This document shows positions 19,986 through 29,784 of a stretch of DNA of 64,000 nucleotides, one piece after another. Under the pieces are notes generated by a model. It ran no database searches and had not been told where the DNA came from. It was given only the letters and a program-made list of their open reading frames with translations. The position numbers and the translations under genes are program-made. The DNA is taken from the NCBI GenBank assembly GCA_016801885.1, contig JAFBJY010000433.1:124001-188000 (forward strand), in the 5' to 3' direction. This DNA comes from Toxotes chatareus. Taxonomy: Eukaryota; Chordata; Actinopteri; Toxotidae. Every line of letters begins with the position of its first letter. Position 1 is the first letter of the stretch.

Positions 19986-22542
19986 ACTGGATTATAAGTG
20001 TTGCCCCTCTGAAAAAGGTCATAAATCTGGGAAGCTAGCTCCATCGTATGATTCACAAATGTGTACTTGAAAGCAGATATCACAAAAGCTAGGAAGGAAG
20101 TGGCTATCCACTAATTTAGAGGAATTCTGCCTAGCCTGGAGAGTTTATGAGTTTCTTCAGCAGCAAAAGTAGATATTAGAGATAAAATCCATCTCATTCT
20201 GCCTACAACTGTTAATAATGTAGGTGTGTCAAGAACAGCAACTTTAGAAATGTCTGCCAGTCCTGATTTGTCATTAGACTGTTTCTCTCCCATAGACCTT
20301 TTGGATTTTTTGGATCCTATCCCAACCAGACTTCTTAAAGATGTTTTGCTTGATCAGATAAATCTCTCTTTGGTAACAGGATATGTTCCACAGGCTCTTA
20401 AGGTTGCAGTTATCAAACCTTTACTTAAAAAGCCTTCTCTTGACTCTGGCATTTTAGCAAACTATAGACCTATATCCAATCTCTCCTTTAATTTTAAAAT
20501 TCTTGAAAAGGCTGTTGCAACACAGTTTTGTGACCATCTACATAGAAACAGTTTGAAGTTTTTCAGTCAGGATTTAGAGTTCATCATAGCACAGAAACAG
20601 CACTGGTGAACGTCACCAACAACCTTCTCATAGCATCAGACAATTGACTTGTCTCTATACTTGTCCTACTAGATCTTAGTGCTGCATTTGACACTATTGA
20701 TCATAGTATCCTTTTGGAAAGATTGGAGCATGTCATTGGGGTTAAAGGAACAACACTGGGCTGGTTTAAATCATATCTATCAGATAGATACCAGTTTGTT
20801 CATGTTAATGATGATTCCTCCATTTATACCAGAGTTAGTCATGCATGGAGTTCCACAGATATCTGTGCTTTGACCAATATTGTTTACCTTATACATGCTT
20901 CCCCTAGACAATTTTATCAGGAAGCATGGAATAAATTCTTCAGGCATGTCTTAAAGACATAAAGGCCTGGATAACTTTCTTCTTCTGATTTCAGACAAAA
21001 CTGAGGTTATTTTGTTTGGTCCCAAACACCTCAGAAACAGTTTATCTAATCATATAGTTACTCTGGATGGCATTAATTTAGCCTCCAGTATGACTGTGAG
21101 GAACCTTGGAGTTATTTTTGATCAGGATTTGTCCTCTAACTCGCATATAAAGGTCTCTATAAAAGTATCTCTGCCTTCTTTTACCTGTGCAATATCAGTA
21201 AGATAAGGAACATTCTGTTGCAGAGTGATACTGAAAAACGAGTCCATGCATTTGTTATTTCTAGGCTGGACTACTGTAATTCCCTATTATCAGGATGTCC
21301 AGTTAACTCTCTAAAAGGCCTCCAGCTGATCCAAAATGCTGCAGCGAGAGTATTGACTGGAATTAGCAAGAGAGATCATATTACTCCTGTACTAACTTCT
21401 CTTCATTGGCTCCCTGTAAAATCCAGAATTGATTTTTAAAATCCTTCTCCTTACATATAAGGCCCTCAATGGCCAAGCTCCTTCATGTCTCAAAGAGCTG
21501 ATAGTACCATATTATCCCAACAGATTGCTTCGTTCCCAGAATGCAGGTTTGCTTATGGTTCCAAGAATCTCCAAACGCTATCAGGCCCCTCTCCTATGGA
21601 ACCAACTGCCAGTTTGGGTTCAGGAAGCAGACACCCTCTCCAATTTTAAAATTAGGCTTAAAACCTTTTTGTTTGACAAAGCTTATAATTAGTTGTAGTT
21701 ACAGTCTTAGTTATTATGACAAACCTATAGTTAGTCAAAATTATTTCCACAGACACTGTTACAGTTAAGGATATAGCCCTTAGTAGGGCTGGCTCATTGA
21801 ACCATTAATTGAACCATCCCTGTGTAATGCTGCTATAAGCCTAGGCTGCTGGAGGACTTCCCATGATCCTCTGCGCACTTCTCTTCTCTCTTTCTCTCCT
21901 CAGACCCACTCTCACATGTATTAGCCTTTAATCCACATCATTAACTCTGTGTCCTCTCTCTCCCGTAGTCCTGTGCTTGTTTCTATCTGGTCTCTCTTCC
22001 TCTGTACCTTTCTGCAGGTACCTCTGGCTCCAGAGCTGCATGTTCTCTGTCTGTGGTCCTGGCTCCACTGACCTGCTGCTGTTTATTGTCTAAAATGATT
22101 CATTTCTAACACATTACAATGTTTAATGTCCCACTCTGCTACTGATACATTTTGGATTAATATTCTATGCAGACTATAATGCACACATTATCCACTAACT
22201 GTTCACTAATCTGTAATCTGAATGCTGGCCACCTAACATTGTCCATTGCCAGCCCCGCTTGTATTATGCTGCATGTCCTTCTCCTCCTCTCCTCCATTCC
22301 TTGCTGTCCTATCTTCCTCCTTTTCCTCCTTTTACCCAGTTCGGCCATCAGCAGGAGGGTCCCCCAGATGAGCCAGGTTCTGCTCAAGGTTTCTTCCTCT
22401 TAAAAGGGAGTTTTTCTTGCCACTTTCACTTTAAGTGCTTGCTCTGGGGTCAGACTCTGGGTCTCTGTAAAGAGATCTGAGACAATTCTGATTGTGGAAG
22501 GTGCTATATAAATAAAATTGAATTGAATTGAATTGAATAGAT
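19986..22542 (+). mobile_element. L2 LINE copy B, 5' truncated
   Basis: It begins in the linker after the endonuclease (GKLAPSYDS-like words, broken) and includes RT and 3' UTR. RT blocks are ILVLLDLSAAFDTIDHSILLE (broken by one stop), VKGTTLGWFKSYLSDRYQF and VHVNDDSSIYTRVSH. The catalytic YADD segment is deleted near 20,905-20,945. The C-terminal region is readable over 21,012-21,692 (VRNLGVIFDQDLS, SRLDYCNSLLSGCP, LHWLPVKSRI) up to LFDKAYN. The 3' UTR ends in ATATAAATAAAATTGAATTG repeats at about 22,505-22,542. Confidence 0.9.
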
Positions 22543-22699
22543 GAAGAAATCATAGTTAAGCTAGTTAGTGATGATCAATGGAAGAGAAACTCATCAGGTT
22601 TTACTGTTTCTGAGGTTCCTGTGCTTAAAGAAAATCAGTGCTAATTGAAGGCAGGAGGTTATTATTATATTATTATTATATTACTAAAGAAGCCCATGA

Positions 22700-23600
22700 A
22701 GTTGTTACTGCTGAGAGCTATATAAATACATGGATCAATAGAGCTGTGACTCTCTGTCAGCCTGAGCTGAAGAGAAACCAAGGGTTGTTTTTACTGTCTT
22801 CTATTAATGAACAGTAGCAGGCTGTTCTAGCATTACAGTGGGACTTCCTGTATGCTTTAAGATTATCTTGCCAGGCCAAGCAGGATTCTTCCAATTTGGT
22901 GGAACGCCAAATCCATTCAAGCTTTCATGTTGTTTGCTTTAATTTGTGAGCTTGTGAGCTAAACCACGGAACAATCTTCTTTCTTAGAGGAGCGATAGAT
23001 TCAAGTGTCATTCACAGCAACTTGGTTGACATGATGGTCAGTTTGAGAGGGACTGAAGTCAGCACAGGAATCCTCTGTTAAATTGAGGCATGACACTGAG
23101 TTAAGTACTGATGGAATCACTTTAGCTACAGCTCTATCAGATAGACATCTAGTAAAGACATTTTTGTCTAATGGTGTGTAATAATAATACAGATTCAAAT
23201 GCCACTAAATAGTTATCTGATAGAAGAGGATTCTGTGGGAAGATTGTTACATGTTCAATCTCAATGCCATATGACAGAACAAGGTCAAGGTGTGGTTAAT
23301 ATTTACACTTTGAGAGAAACCAATTGAGTCTAATAATGAGATAAACGCAGAGCTAAGGCTAGCATTGATAACATCTTCATGAATCTTGAAATCACCTACA
23401 ATAATGACTTTATCTGTGCTGAGAAGTGAACTTGATAAAAACTCAAAGAATTCAGACAGAAACTCAGAGTACGGCCCAGGAGGGAGGTACACTATAACAA
23501 ACTGAACTGGCTCTCATGTTTTCGAGGTTGGATGAGAAAACCTAACAACAAAGTTTTCAAATGAGTTATAATTGATCAACTGTAACTTTGGCAAGTGCAC
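22700..23600 (-). mobile_element. L2-like LINE copy C, minus strand fragment
   Basis: The minus-strand frames encode endonuclease words YSEFLSEFFEFLSS and STDKVIIVGDFKIHED (23,247-23,492), then a linker region (RAVAKVIPSVLNSVS, 23,001-23,198), then degenerate words near 22,780-22,880. It is a more diverged relative of the plus-strand L2 copies. It retains the VGDF segment that copies A and G lack. It is broken at both ends, with no tail seen. Confidence 0.8.
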
Positions 23601-23734
23601 TCAAAGATGATGGAGACAGCCTGAGTATAACAATGCCTGGACTCAAAAATCATGATTCAAATTTCACTAAACCTAAAACTGGTAAATGGCTGCGTTAATA
23701 TAGGACTTTTACCCACAGCTCTTTACATGCTGCC

Positions 23735-23925
23735 TCTCATTCACCCATTCCACACACTGATGGCAGCCAGCTACCGTACAAGGTGCTGGTCTGGCCATCA
23801 GGGCTGGTTTGAAGTTGATGTTTTTAGCCTGAGGACACTTGATGTTGACAGGAGGAGAGCTGTGATTAATAGACAAACCTCTCTATCTGCTGAGACACAG
23901 CTGCCCTGTACTTACAACTAATAAA
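23735..23925. repeat. Degenerate tRNA-related interspersed repeat
   Basis: The words CATTCACCCATTCCACACACTGATGGCAGCC, then GAGGACACTTGATGTTGAC, then TATCTGCTGAGACACAGCTGCC are an eroded version of a repeat common in fish. In better copies it ends with a tRNA-like CTGAGCCACAG box. It is non-coding. Confidence 0.5.
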
Positions 23926-24012
23926 CTATTTTATCAGAGGATTCAAACTAAATCAAATCAGGTACCAACATTAACACAGTTACAGTCAAGACCTGAAGTA
24001 TTTGGACAGTTT

Positions 24013-24042
24013 TGACAAAGCTTATAATTAATTGTAGTTACT
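24013..24042 (+). mobile_element. L2 LINE scrap, left part
   Basis: TTGACAAAGCTTATAATTA is the end of L2 ORF2 (FDKAYN) and the start of its 3' UTR. It continues at 29,700-29,780. A 19-bp duplication (CTGAAGTATTTGGACAGTT) lies on its two outer sides, at 23,994-24,012 and about 29,785-29,803. Confidence 0.8.
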
Positions 24043-24188
24043 ATATTACCAAGATGGCGCCGCGTGAGTGGCGTCCAGTTACAGCAGCTCTGTACCTTTC
24101 TACCTCTTTTTAGTGTTTTTTATAATTTTTAGTGTACTTTTTGTTACCAGTTTTTTATCACACCGACACTTTAAGCAAAGGTGCAGCT

Positions 24189-24990
24189 ATGGATGGTCTT
24201 TTTGTGATTCTTGTAGCTTGCGCTTTGCTGTTTTTGGAACTTTTTGGTGTGGCTGTGGGGAACACACACAGCCACGGGACCCCATTCACCCACGGCTCCA
24301 TTGTTTACGCCCGGGAGCAACTGTTGGCCCTGCGTCACACACCTCTTCTCTGCACTGTGAGACCGGAGATCCCCAGGAGCTCCGAAGGAGGAAACGTGGA
24401 TGCAAATCGGGAGTTAAGTGCAGGGAGCGGAAAAGACGGTATAAACCATGTCTACCGTCTGTCATCATGGGGAACGTAAGATCTCTCCCCAACAAGATGG
24501 AAGAGCTAACGGCGCTGACCCGACTGCAGAGGGAGTACAGAGAATGCAGCCTCATGTGTTTCACTGAGACGTGGCTGAACGAACTTTCTCCGGACTCACA
24601 CGTCACTCTGGACGGTTTCCAACTTCTTCGAGCCGACAGGAGCTCAGCTGAGAGCGGTAAGAAGAAAGGAGGGGGGATAGCGATGTTTGTAAATGAGAGA
24701 TGGTGCCACCCGGGACATATTACTGTGAAGGAGCAGGTCTGCACCAGAGACTTGGAGCTGTTAGCGGTTAGCATGCGCCCATTCTATCTGCCGAGGGAGA
24801 TTTCACACGTGATTGCTGTGACTGTTTACATTCATCCCTCGGCTGTCGCTGCTGCAGCTACAGATCAGATCCACACCATCATCTCTGATCTCCAGAACCA
24901 GCACCCTCAAGCCCTCATCCTCATATCCGGTGACTTTAATCATGCTTCCCTTTCATCTGCTCTCCCTACCTTCACCCAGTATGTGAAATG
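24189..24990 (+). pseudogene. LINE ORF, endonuclease half
   Basis: The likely start is ATG at 24,189 (MDGLFVILVACALLFLELF), which gives a short hydrophobic N-terminus leading to VYAREQLLALRHTPLL. The conserved frame then switches near 24,370 to QELRRRKRGCK and the endonuclease domain: NVRSLPNKMEELTAL (about 24,474), CFTETWLNELSPD, GGGIAMFVNERWC, SRDLELLAV-type blocks, and ISGDFNHASLSS (about 24,930). It is cut at 24,990 by the Penelope insertion and resumes at about 26,812 with LDLLYANIKDAY and the SDHN motif. The endonuclease nicks the target DNA for target-primed insertion. Confidence 0.85.
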
Positions 24991-25003
24991 TATGTGAAAT
25001 GGA

Positions 25004-26524
25004 GTAATTGACCGACCTCAGTACCTCCGCCTCTACCCTCAGGATACCATTCCATGCCTATATGGACTCCCCAAAGTCCATAAGGAAGGGACACCACTCA
25101 GACCTATTGTTAGCAGCATCAATTCAGTAACCTACAATATCGCTAAGCATGTAGCCAACATCTTAGCCCCCCTGGTTGGAAACACACCACATCATGTTCA
25201 CAACTCATTAGACTTTGTGAACAAAATCAAAGGTTTGAAAATGGCACAAGAAGAAACCATGGTGTCATATGACGTGACCTCCTTATTCACTTGCATTCCA
25301 ACTAAAGAGGCGGTGGAAACAGTGAGGAATCACTTGAAACAAGATAACACACTGCATGACAGAACCAATCTCACACCAGACCAGATCTGCCAGCTACTGG
25401 ATTTGTGCCTCAACACCACATATTTCCAGTTCAACAGCAAATTTTACAGACAAAAACACGGCTGTGCTATGGGCTCACCAGTGTCCCCCATTGTGGCTAA
25501 TCTATACATGGAAATGGTAGAACAAAAGGCCCTTACCTCATTCAAAGGTACACCTCCAAGTCACTGGTTTAGGTATGTGGATGACACATGGGTAAAGATC
25601 AAAACCCAAGATTTACAAGCTTTCACTGAACACATCAACTTTGTGGACAAAAACATCAAATTCACAAGAGAAGATGTCAAAGACAACCACCTACCATTCC
25701 TGGACTGTGACGTTCACCTTGCTGAGGACAGGAGCCTCCACATTGGGGTATACAGGAAACCCACACACACCGATCAATACCTGCTTTTTGACTCGTATCA
25801 TCCACTGGAGCACAAACTGGGAGTTATCAGAACCTTGCAACACAGGGCTGACAACATACCAACCTCCACTCGGGCCCAAGCAGAAGAGCATAAGCATATA
25901 AAGGGAGCTCTGAAAACTTGTGGCTATCCGAGTTGGTCTTTTAACAAAACAACACGCTCCAGAAAGAATACCAACAGGGAGGATGCTGAGAGAATGGAAG
26001 ATAAACGCAAAAACATTGTCATTCCATACGTGTCTGGGGTCTCAGAGAAACTCAGGAGGATTTTCAACAAACATCAAATTCCTGTATGTTTCAAACCCAG
26101 TAACACTCTCAGACAGAAACTGGTACACCCCAAAGACAAAACACCACATAATCATAAAAGCAACCTAATATATGCGGTCAAATGCAGTGAGGAATGCAAG
26201 GACCTATATATTGGGGAAACGAAACAACCTTTGAACAAACGCATGGCCCAACACAGAAGGGCTAACTCCTCTGGTCCAGTCTCAGCTGTCTACTCACATC
26301 TAAAGGAGAAAGCACACTCCTTTGAAGACAGCAATGTCAAAATCCTGGACAGGGAGGACAGATGGTTTGAGAGAGGAGTCAAAGAAGCCATCTATGTGAA
26401 AGTGGAAAAACCATCACTAAACAGAGGAGGGGGTCTGCGACACCACCTTTCCCCCATCTACAATGTAGCCCTTTCATGTGTACCCAGGAGAGTAAACAAC
26501 TTAACCTCAGACGACTCTCAATGA
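25004..26524 (+). CDS. Penelope reverse transcriptase / GIY-YIG protein, 5' truncated
   Basis: The open frame is uninterrupted for about 506 codons from just after the stop at 24,995. No natural start is visible, so the N-terminus is missing. RT words are LYGLPKVHKEGTPLRPIVSS (about 25,058-25,117), VSYDVTSLFTCIPT, GCAMGSPVSPIVANLYME and the catalytic box RYVDDTW (about 25,574). The C-terminal domain is a GIY-YIG nuclease: LIYAVKCSEECKDLYIGET followed by KRMAQHRRA, with a downstream Glu in VKEAIYVKVEKPSLNR. This pairing of RT and GIY-YIG is the hallmark of canonical Penelope elements. The intact length suggests it is the youngest coding insertion in the window. Confidence 0.92.
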   Translation, partial: VIDRPQYLRLYPQDTIPCLYGLPKVHKEGTPLRPIVSSINSVTYNIAKHVANILAPLVGNTPHHVHNSLDFVNKIKGLKMAQEETMVSYDVTSLFTCIPTKEAVETVRNHLKQDNTLHDRTNLTPDQICQLLDLCLNTTYFQFNSKFYRQKHGCAMGSPVSPIVANLYMEMVEQKALTSFKGTPPSHWFRYVDDTWVKIKTQDLQAFTEHINFVDKNIKFTREDVKDNHLPFLDCDVHLAEDRSLHIGVYRKPTHTDQYLLFDSYHPLEHKLGVIRTLQHRADNIPTSTRAQAEEHKHIKGALKTCGYPSWSFNKTTRSRKNTNREDAERMEDKRKNIVIPYVSGVSEKLRRIFNKHQIPVCFKPSNTLRQKLVHPKDKTPHNHKSNLIYAVKCSEECKDLYIGETKQPLNKRMAQHRRANSSGPVSAVYSHLKEKAHSFEDSNVKILDREDRWFERGVKEAIYVKVEKPSLNRGGGLRHHLSPIYNVALSCVPRRVNNLTSDDSQ

Positions 26525-26753
26525 GCGTCATCCACCAGGGACTCACCTGACCCTAACGACTGTCGCTCACATGAGACACAAACTAGGTCACATGAGCCTG
26601 ACGACTGTCGTTCACTGGGGACCATAACAATGGTCAGGGGAAACCAGTACTTTCATAGGTACTTTGGTGGTCCCACCTACAACAGGTTAAATACCTGGGT
26701 CTTACTCCACTTTCTTGGTCAGACTAGTGCGGACTAGATAGACCGATACGTAC

Positions 26754-26793
26754 GAACTGATGAAGCCCCTTGGATAAGAGGCGAAACGTCTTC
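26754..26793 (+). ncRNA. Hammerhead-ribozyme-like motif in the Penelope 3' region
   Basis: CTGATGA (26,757-26,763) is followed by a hairpin (GCCCCTT / AAGAGGC around GGAT) and then GAAAC-GTC. The outer bases GAA (26,754) and TTC (26,791) can pair as stem I, and AC/GT gives a two-base stem III. That is the order of a minimal type I hammerhead, a motif known from Penelope elements. One extra A sits between CTGATGA and stem II, and one stem II pair is C-A, so activity is doubtful. Confidence 0.5.
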
Positions 26794-26811
26794 CCAGACA
26801 AACATATGTCC

Positions 26812-28550
26812 AGTTGCCCTCGATTTGGACCTACTGTATGCAAACATCAAGGATGCATACACAGCTTCCCCCCCCCACGCTGGGTCGTTCTGATCACAAC
26901 CTTGTCCATTTGGTCACAGACTACACCCCTGCGGTGATCAAACAACGACCTGTGAAGAGGCCTGTGAAACAATGGACTGAGGAGAGCAGTGCTAGACTCA
27001 GAGACTGCTTCCAGACAACAGACTGGGATGCATTCTGCAGCCCCCATGGCGATGACATCAACAGCATGACCCACTGCATCACGGACTATATCAACTTCTG
27101 TGTGGAAAACACTGTGCCCTCCAAGATGGTACGGTGTTTTGCCAACGACAAACCCTGGGTGATCCCTGAGATTAAGGCTCTTCTGAATGAGAAGAAGAGG
27201 GTCTTCAGCTCAGGGGACAAGGAGGAACTGAGGAGAGTCTAGAAGGATCTTCGGGTGAAGATCAGGCAAGGGAAGGACCAGTACAGGAGGAAACTGGAGA
27301 AGAGCCTGGAGCAGAACAACGCCAGAGAGGTCTGGAGAGGACTGCAAACCATCACAGGCCATGGGAAGGGAGTGGGGAGAGAACAGGCCAAGGGGGACAA
27401 GGACTGGGCGGACCAACTGAATATGTTTTTCAACAGATTTGATTTGGCCTCCTCTTCTCTTCCCCTCCTCCTCTCCTCCTCCCTCCCTCCTCCTCTCCCT
27501 CTCCTCCTCCTCCTTCACCTCCCCTGCCACCTCCTCTCCCCCCCATTCCTCAGCCTGCCACCCTCAACACCTGATGACTGCCCCTCATCAGAACACCAGC
27601 CCCACTGAGAGATTCACCTCGACCACCCCCCCCCCCCCTCTCCATAACTGACAATCAGGTGAGGAGTCAGCTTAAGAAGATCAAGGCAAGGAAGGCCCCA
27701 GGCCCGGACGGGATCAGCCCTCGACTCCTGAAGGACTGTGCTGATCAGCTCTGCGGCGTGTTCAGTCACATGTTCAACTTGAGCCTGAGACTGGAGAAGG
27801 TCCCGGCCTTGTGGAAAACCTCCTGTGTGGTTCTGGTCCCGAAGACATCGCGTCCAAAGGAGCCAAACCACTTCAGGCCTGTTGCTTTGACGTCTCATCT
27901 AATGAAGACTATGGAGAGGATCATCCTGAGGCAGCTGCGAGAGATTGTGGGCTCACAGCTAGATGCTCTGCAGTTTGCTTATCAGACGGGGATTGGGGTG
28001 GGCGACGCAGTGACCTACCTGCTGCACAGATCACTGCTACACCTGGAGGACAGCGGGAGTGCTGTGAGGGTCATGTTCTTTGACTTCTCCAGTGCTTTTA
28101 ACACAATCCAGCCGTCACTGCTCAGTGTGAAGATGGAGAACATGGGAGTGGACCAACGCCTGGCTGCATGGACAAAAGACTATCTCACAGACAGACCACA
28201 GTATGTGAGGCTGCATCACTGTGTGTCTGGTGTGGTGCTGTGCAGTACAGGAGCCCCTCAGGGTACCATGCTCTCCCCCTTCCTCTTCACACTGTACACC
28301 TCGGACTTCACCTACAACACCACCCACTGCCACATCCAGAAGTTCTCGGATGACACAACTGTCGTTGGCTGTGTTTCTGAGGGAAATGACCTGGAATACA
28401 GGAAGGTCATCAAGGACTTTGCCTGCTGGAGTGAGCTCAACCAGCTGCAGCTCAACACGAGCAAGACAAAGGAGATGATCATCAACTTCCAGAGGAAAGG
28501 ACATCACCTCACTTCGGTGAACATCCAGGGATTGGACATCGAGCTGGTGG
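26812..28550 (+). pseudogene. LINE ORF, linker and reverse transcriptase half
   Basis: It resumes with LDLLYANIKDAY and a C-run at 26,870-26,878, then LGRSDHNLVHLV, the end of the endonuclease. The linker reads RCFANDKPWVIPEIKALLNE (about 27,130) and has a stop at 27,241. A polypyrimidine tract (27,450-27,545) interrupts the coding text. RT follows as an open frame from about 27,659: KIKARKAPGPDGISPRLLKD, HFRPVALTSHLMKTMER, MFFDFSSAFNTIQPSLL, GAPQGTMLSPFLFTLY and the catalytic FSDDTTVVG (about 28,345). It is cut at 28,550-28,554 by the LTR and continues at 28,935 with YKFLGVHLNNKLDW. Confidence 0.9.
27450..27650. repeat. CT-rich low-complexity tract
   Basis: CCTCCT-type repeats and a run of 10 or more C at about 27,628. 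It inflates ORFs on both strands, none of them meaningful. Confidence 0.8.
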
Positions 28551-28554
28551 ACAG

Positions 28555-28930
28555 TGTGGGGTCATAGGAAGGCTAAGTCGTTGATTGTCTGACCAGTTAT
28601 GTTAGGTCGTGCAAGGTTGACCTGCAAATAGTGTCATAAACTGTGAAAGGGTCTGGTAAAACAGTTGTAAAGTAATTGAACTCAGGGGTCAAATTCTTGG
28701 TATGCAATGGGGTGGTTACTTATGATATATAATGGGCTTCTTCTGAACTGTTTCTTTAGATCTGTGACAGAAGGTACAGTGTGTGTGTCACAGGTCTCCA
28801 GATATCTGAATCTGAATTACCCATATATACTTTGTAAGAATAAAGTGTATTTTAAATTGGAGAATTTGAGGTTCAATGATGCCTTCTTCTTAATCAAGTC
28901 AGGAAGGAGAGAGACAGCAGTTCCCCGACA
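28555..28930 (+). mobile_element. Solo LTR with 4-bp target duplication
   Basis: The block starts TGTGGGG and ends CCCCGACA, near-perfect inverted ends of TG...CA type. It is flanked by ACAG at 28,551-28,554 and 28,931-28,934. It exactly separates two halves of a LINE codon run (VDS / YKFLG). A TATATAA at 28,726-28,732 and an AATAAA at 28,839-28,844 lie in the order of U3 promoter and R-region poly(A) signal. No internal retroviral genes remain. It is probably an ERV-type or other LTR left by LTR-LTR recombination. Confidence 0.85.
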
Positions 28931-28934
28931 ACAG

Positions 28935-29701
28935 CTACAAATTCCTGGGTGTTCACCTAAACAATAAACTGGACTGGACTGACCACACCCATGCCCTCTA
29001 CAAGAAGGAACAGAGTCGACTCCACCTGCTGAGGAGGCTGAGGTGCTTCGGAGTGTGCAGGCCTCTGCTCAGGACTTTTTATGACTCTATCATGGCCTCA
29101 GCCATTTTTTATGCTGTTGTCTGCTGGAGAGGGGCAGTACAGACAGGGACAGGGAAAGCTCAACAGACTGATACGGAGAGCAAGCTCTGTCCTGGACTGT
29201 CCTCTGGACTCTGTGGAGGAAGTAGGGGAGAGGATGTTGGCTAAGCTGACATCCATCATGGACAACACCTCCCACCCCCTACATGACACTGTGGGGTCCC
29301 TCAGCAGCTCCTTCAGCTCCAGACTCCTACACCCATGTGTAAGAAGGAGAGGTACCGCAGGTCCTTCATCCCAACAGTTGTGAGGTTGTACAATGCCAAC
29401 ACATAATGAAGCCACGTTACATATTACTACTGCTCTGCACTGCCATAATTCTGTTTTATGTTTACATACATGTATTACCAGTCACTTTCACTACAAAGAC
29501 TCAAGCACCTTTTGTATATAGTATATAATATTTATAATCTGAGTACTTTTGCCTTTGCTTTTCTCCATTGTGTTTTGGATTGTATATTGTTATTTTTATA
29601 TTTTCTTTTACTGCCGTTTCTACCTTTTTCTATATGCTGCTGTAACAACTAAATTTCCCCGTTGTGGGATGAATAAAGTCTATCTTATCTTATCTTATCT
29701 T
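28935..29701 (+). pseudogene. LINE ORF C-terminus and 3' UTR
   Basis: It continues with YKFLGVHLNNKLDWTDHTHA, LHLLRRLRCFGVCRPLL and SIMASAIFYAVVCW, then shifts frame near 29,140. It ends with words such as RYRRSFIPTVVRLYNANT-like text in a broken frame (about 29,360-29,405). The UTR carries ATGAATAAAG (about 29,668) and the (TCTTA)n tail. Confidence 0.85.
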
Positions 29702-29784
29702 ACAGTCTTAGTTATTATGACTAAACCTATAGTTAGTCACAATTATTTCCATAGACACTGTTACAGTTAAGGATATATGTATTT
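29700..29784 (+). mobile_element. L2 LINE scrap, right part
   Basis: CAGTCTTAGTTATTATGAC through GTTACAGTTAAGGATATA continues the L2 3' UTR begun at 24,013-24,042 (compare 21,700-21,775). It stops before the L2 tail, yet the 19-bp duplication follows directly. It is therefore an internal L2 fragment, not a normal 3'-anchored insertion. Confidence 0.75.

Larger units (their letters stand above)
25002..26811 (+). mobile_element. Penelope-like element with GIY-YIG endonuclease
   Basis: A 5'-truncated Penelope-like retroelement lies inside the LINE. One open frame runs from about 25,004 to 26,524. After it comes about 285 bp of 3' sequence that includes a hammerhead-like fold at 26,754-26,793. 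An 11-bp direct repeat (TATGTGAAATG twice, 24,980-25,001) sits at the left junction. The right junction is near 26,811, where LINE sequence resumes. About 15 bp of LINE appear to be missing between the two sides. Confidence 0.9.
24043..29701 (+). mobile_element. APE-type LINE (Rex1/CR1/Jockey-like), near full length, twice interrupted
   Basis: It starts at an AAGATGGCGCC motif (24,051) and ends in a (TCTTA)n tail at about 29,680-29,701. It is interrupted by a Penelope element (about 25,002-26,811) and a solo LTR (28,555-28,930). Removing these leaves about 3.45 kb. It encodes an APE endonuclease (MGNVRSLPNKMEEL, FTETWLNEL, ISGDFNHASLS, LGRSDHNLVHL) and a reverse transcriptase with FSDDT at the catalytic box. 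The 3' UTR has GATGAATAAAG before the tail. Family assignment within the Jockey superfamily is uncertain. Frames are broken at about 24,370, at each insertion and at about 29,150-29,330. Confidence 0.85.

Noticed and set aside
24068..24188. Longer N-terminus of the LINE ORF from 24,068
   Set aside because: That frame opens without an ATG. The residues before the conserved QELRRRK segment do not match, while the frame of 24,189 carries the LINE-like VYAREQLLALR words.
24286..24774. 162-codon minus-strand open frame
   Set aside because: It is the complement of a well-supported LINE endonuclease frame and has no motif of its own.
25217..25219. GTG at 25,217 as the Penelope start codon
   Set aside because: The same frame is open upstream to about 25,004 and contains conserved RT text (LYGLPKVHK), so translation would not begin here.
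27210..27651. Open frames on both strands across the CT-rich tract
   Set aside because: Low-complexity sequence gives stop-free frames; the composition is Ser/Pro/Leu or Glu/Gly/Arg only.
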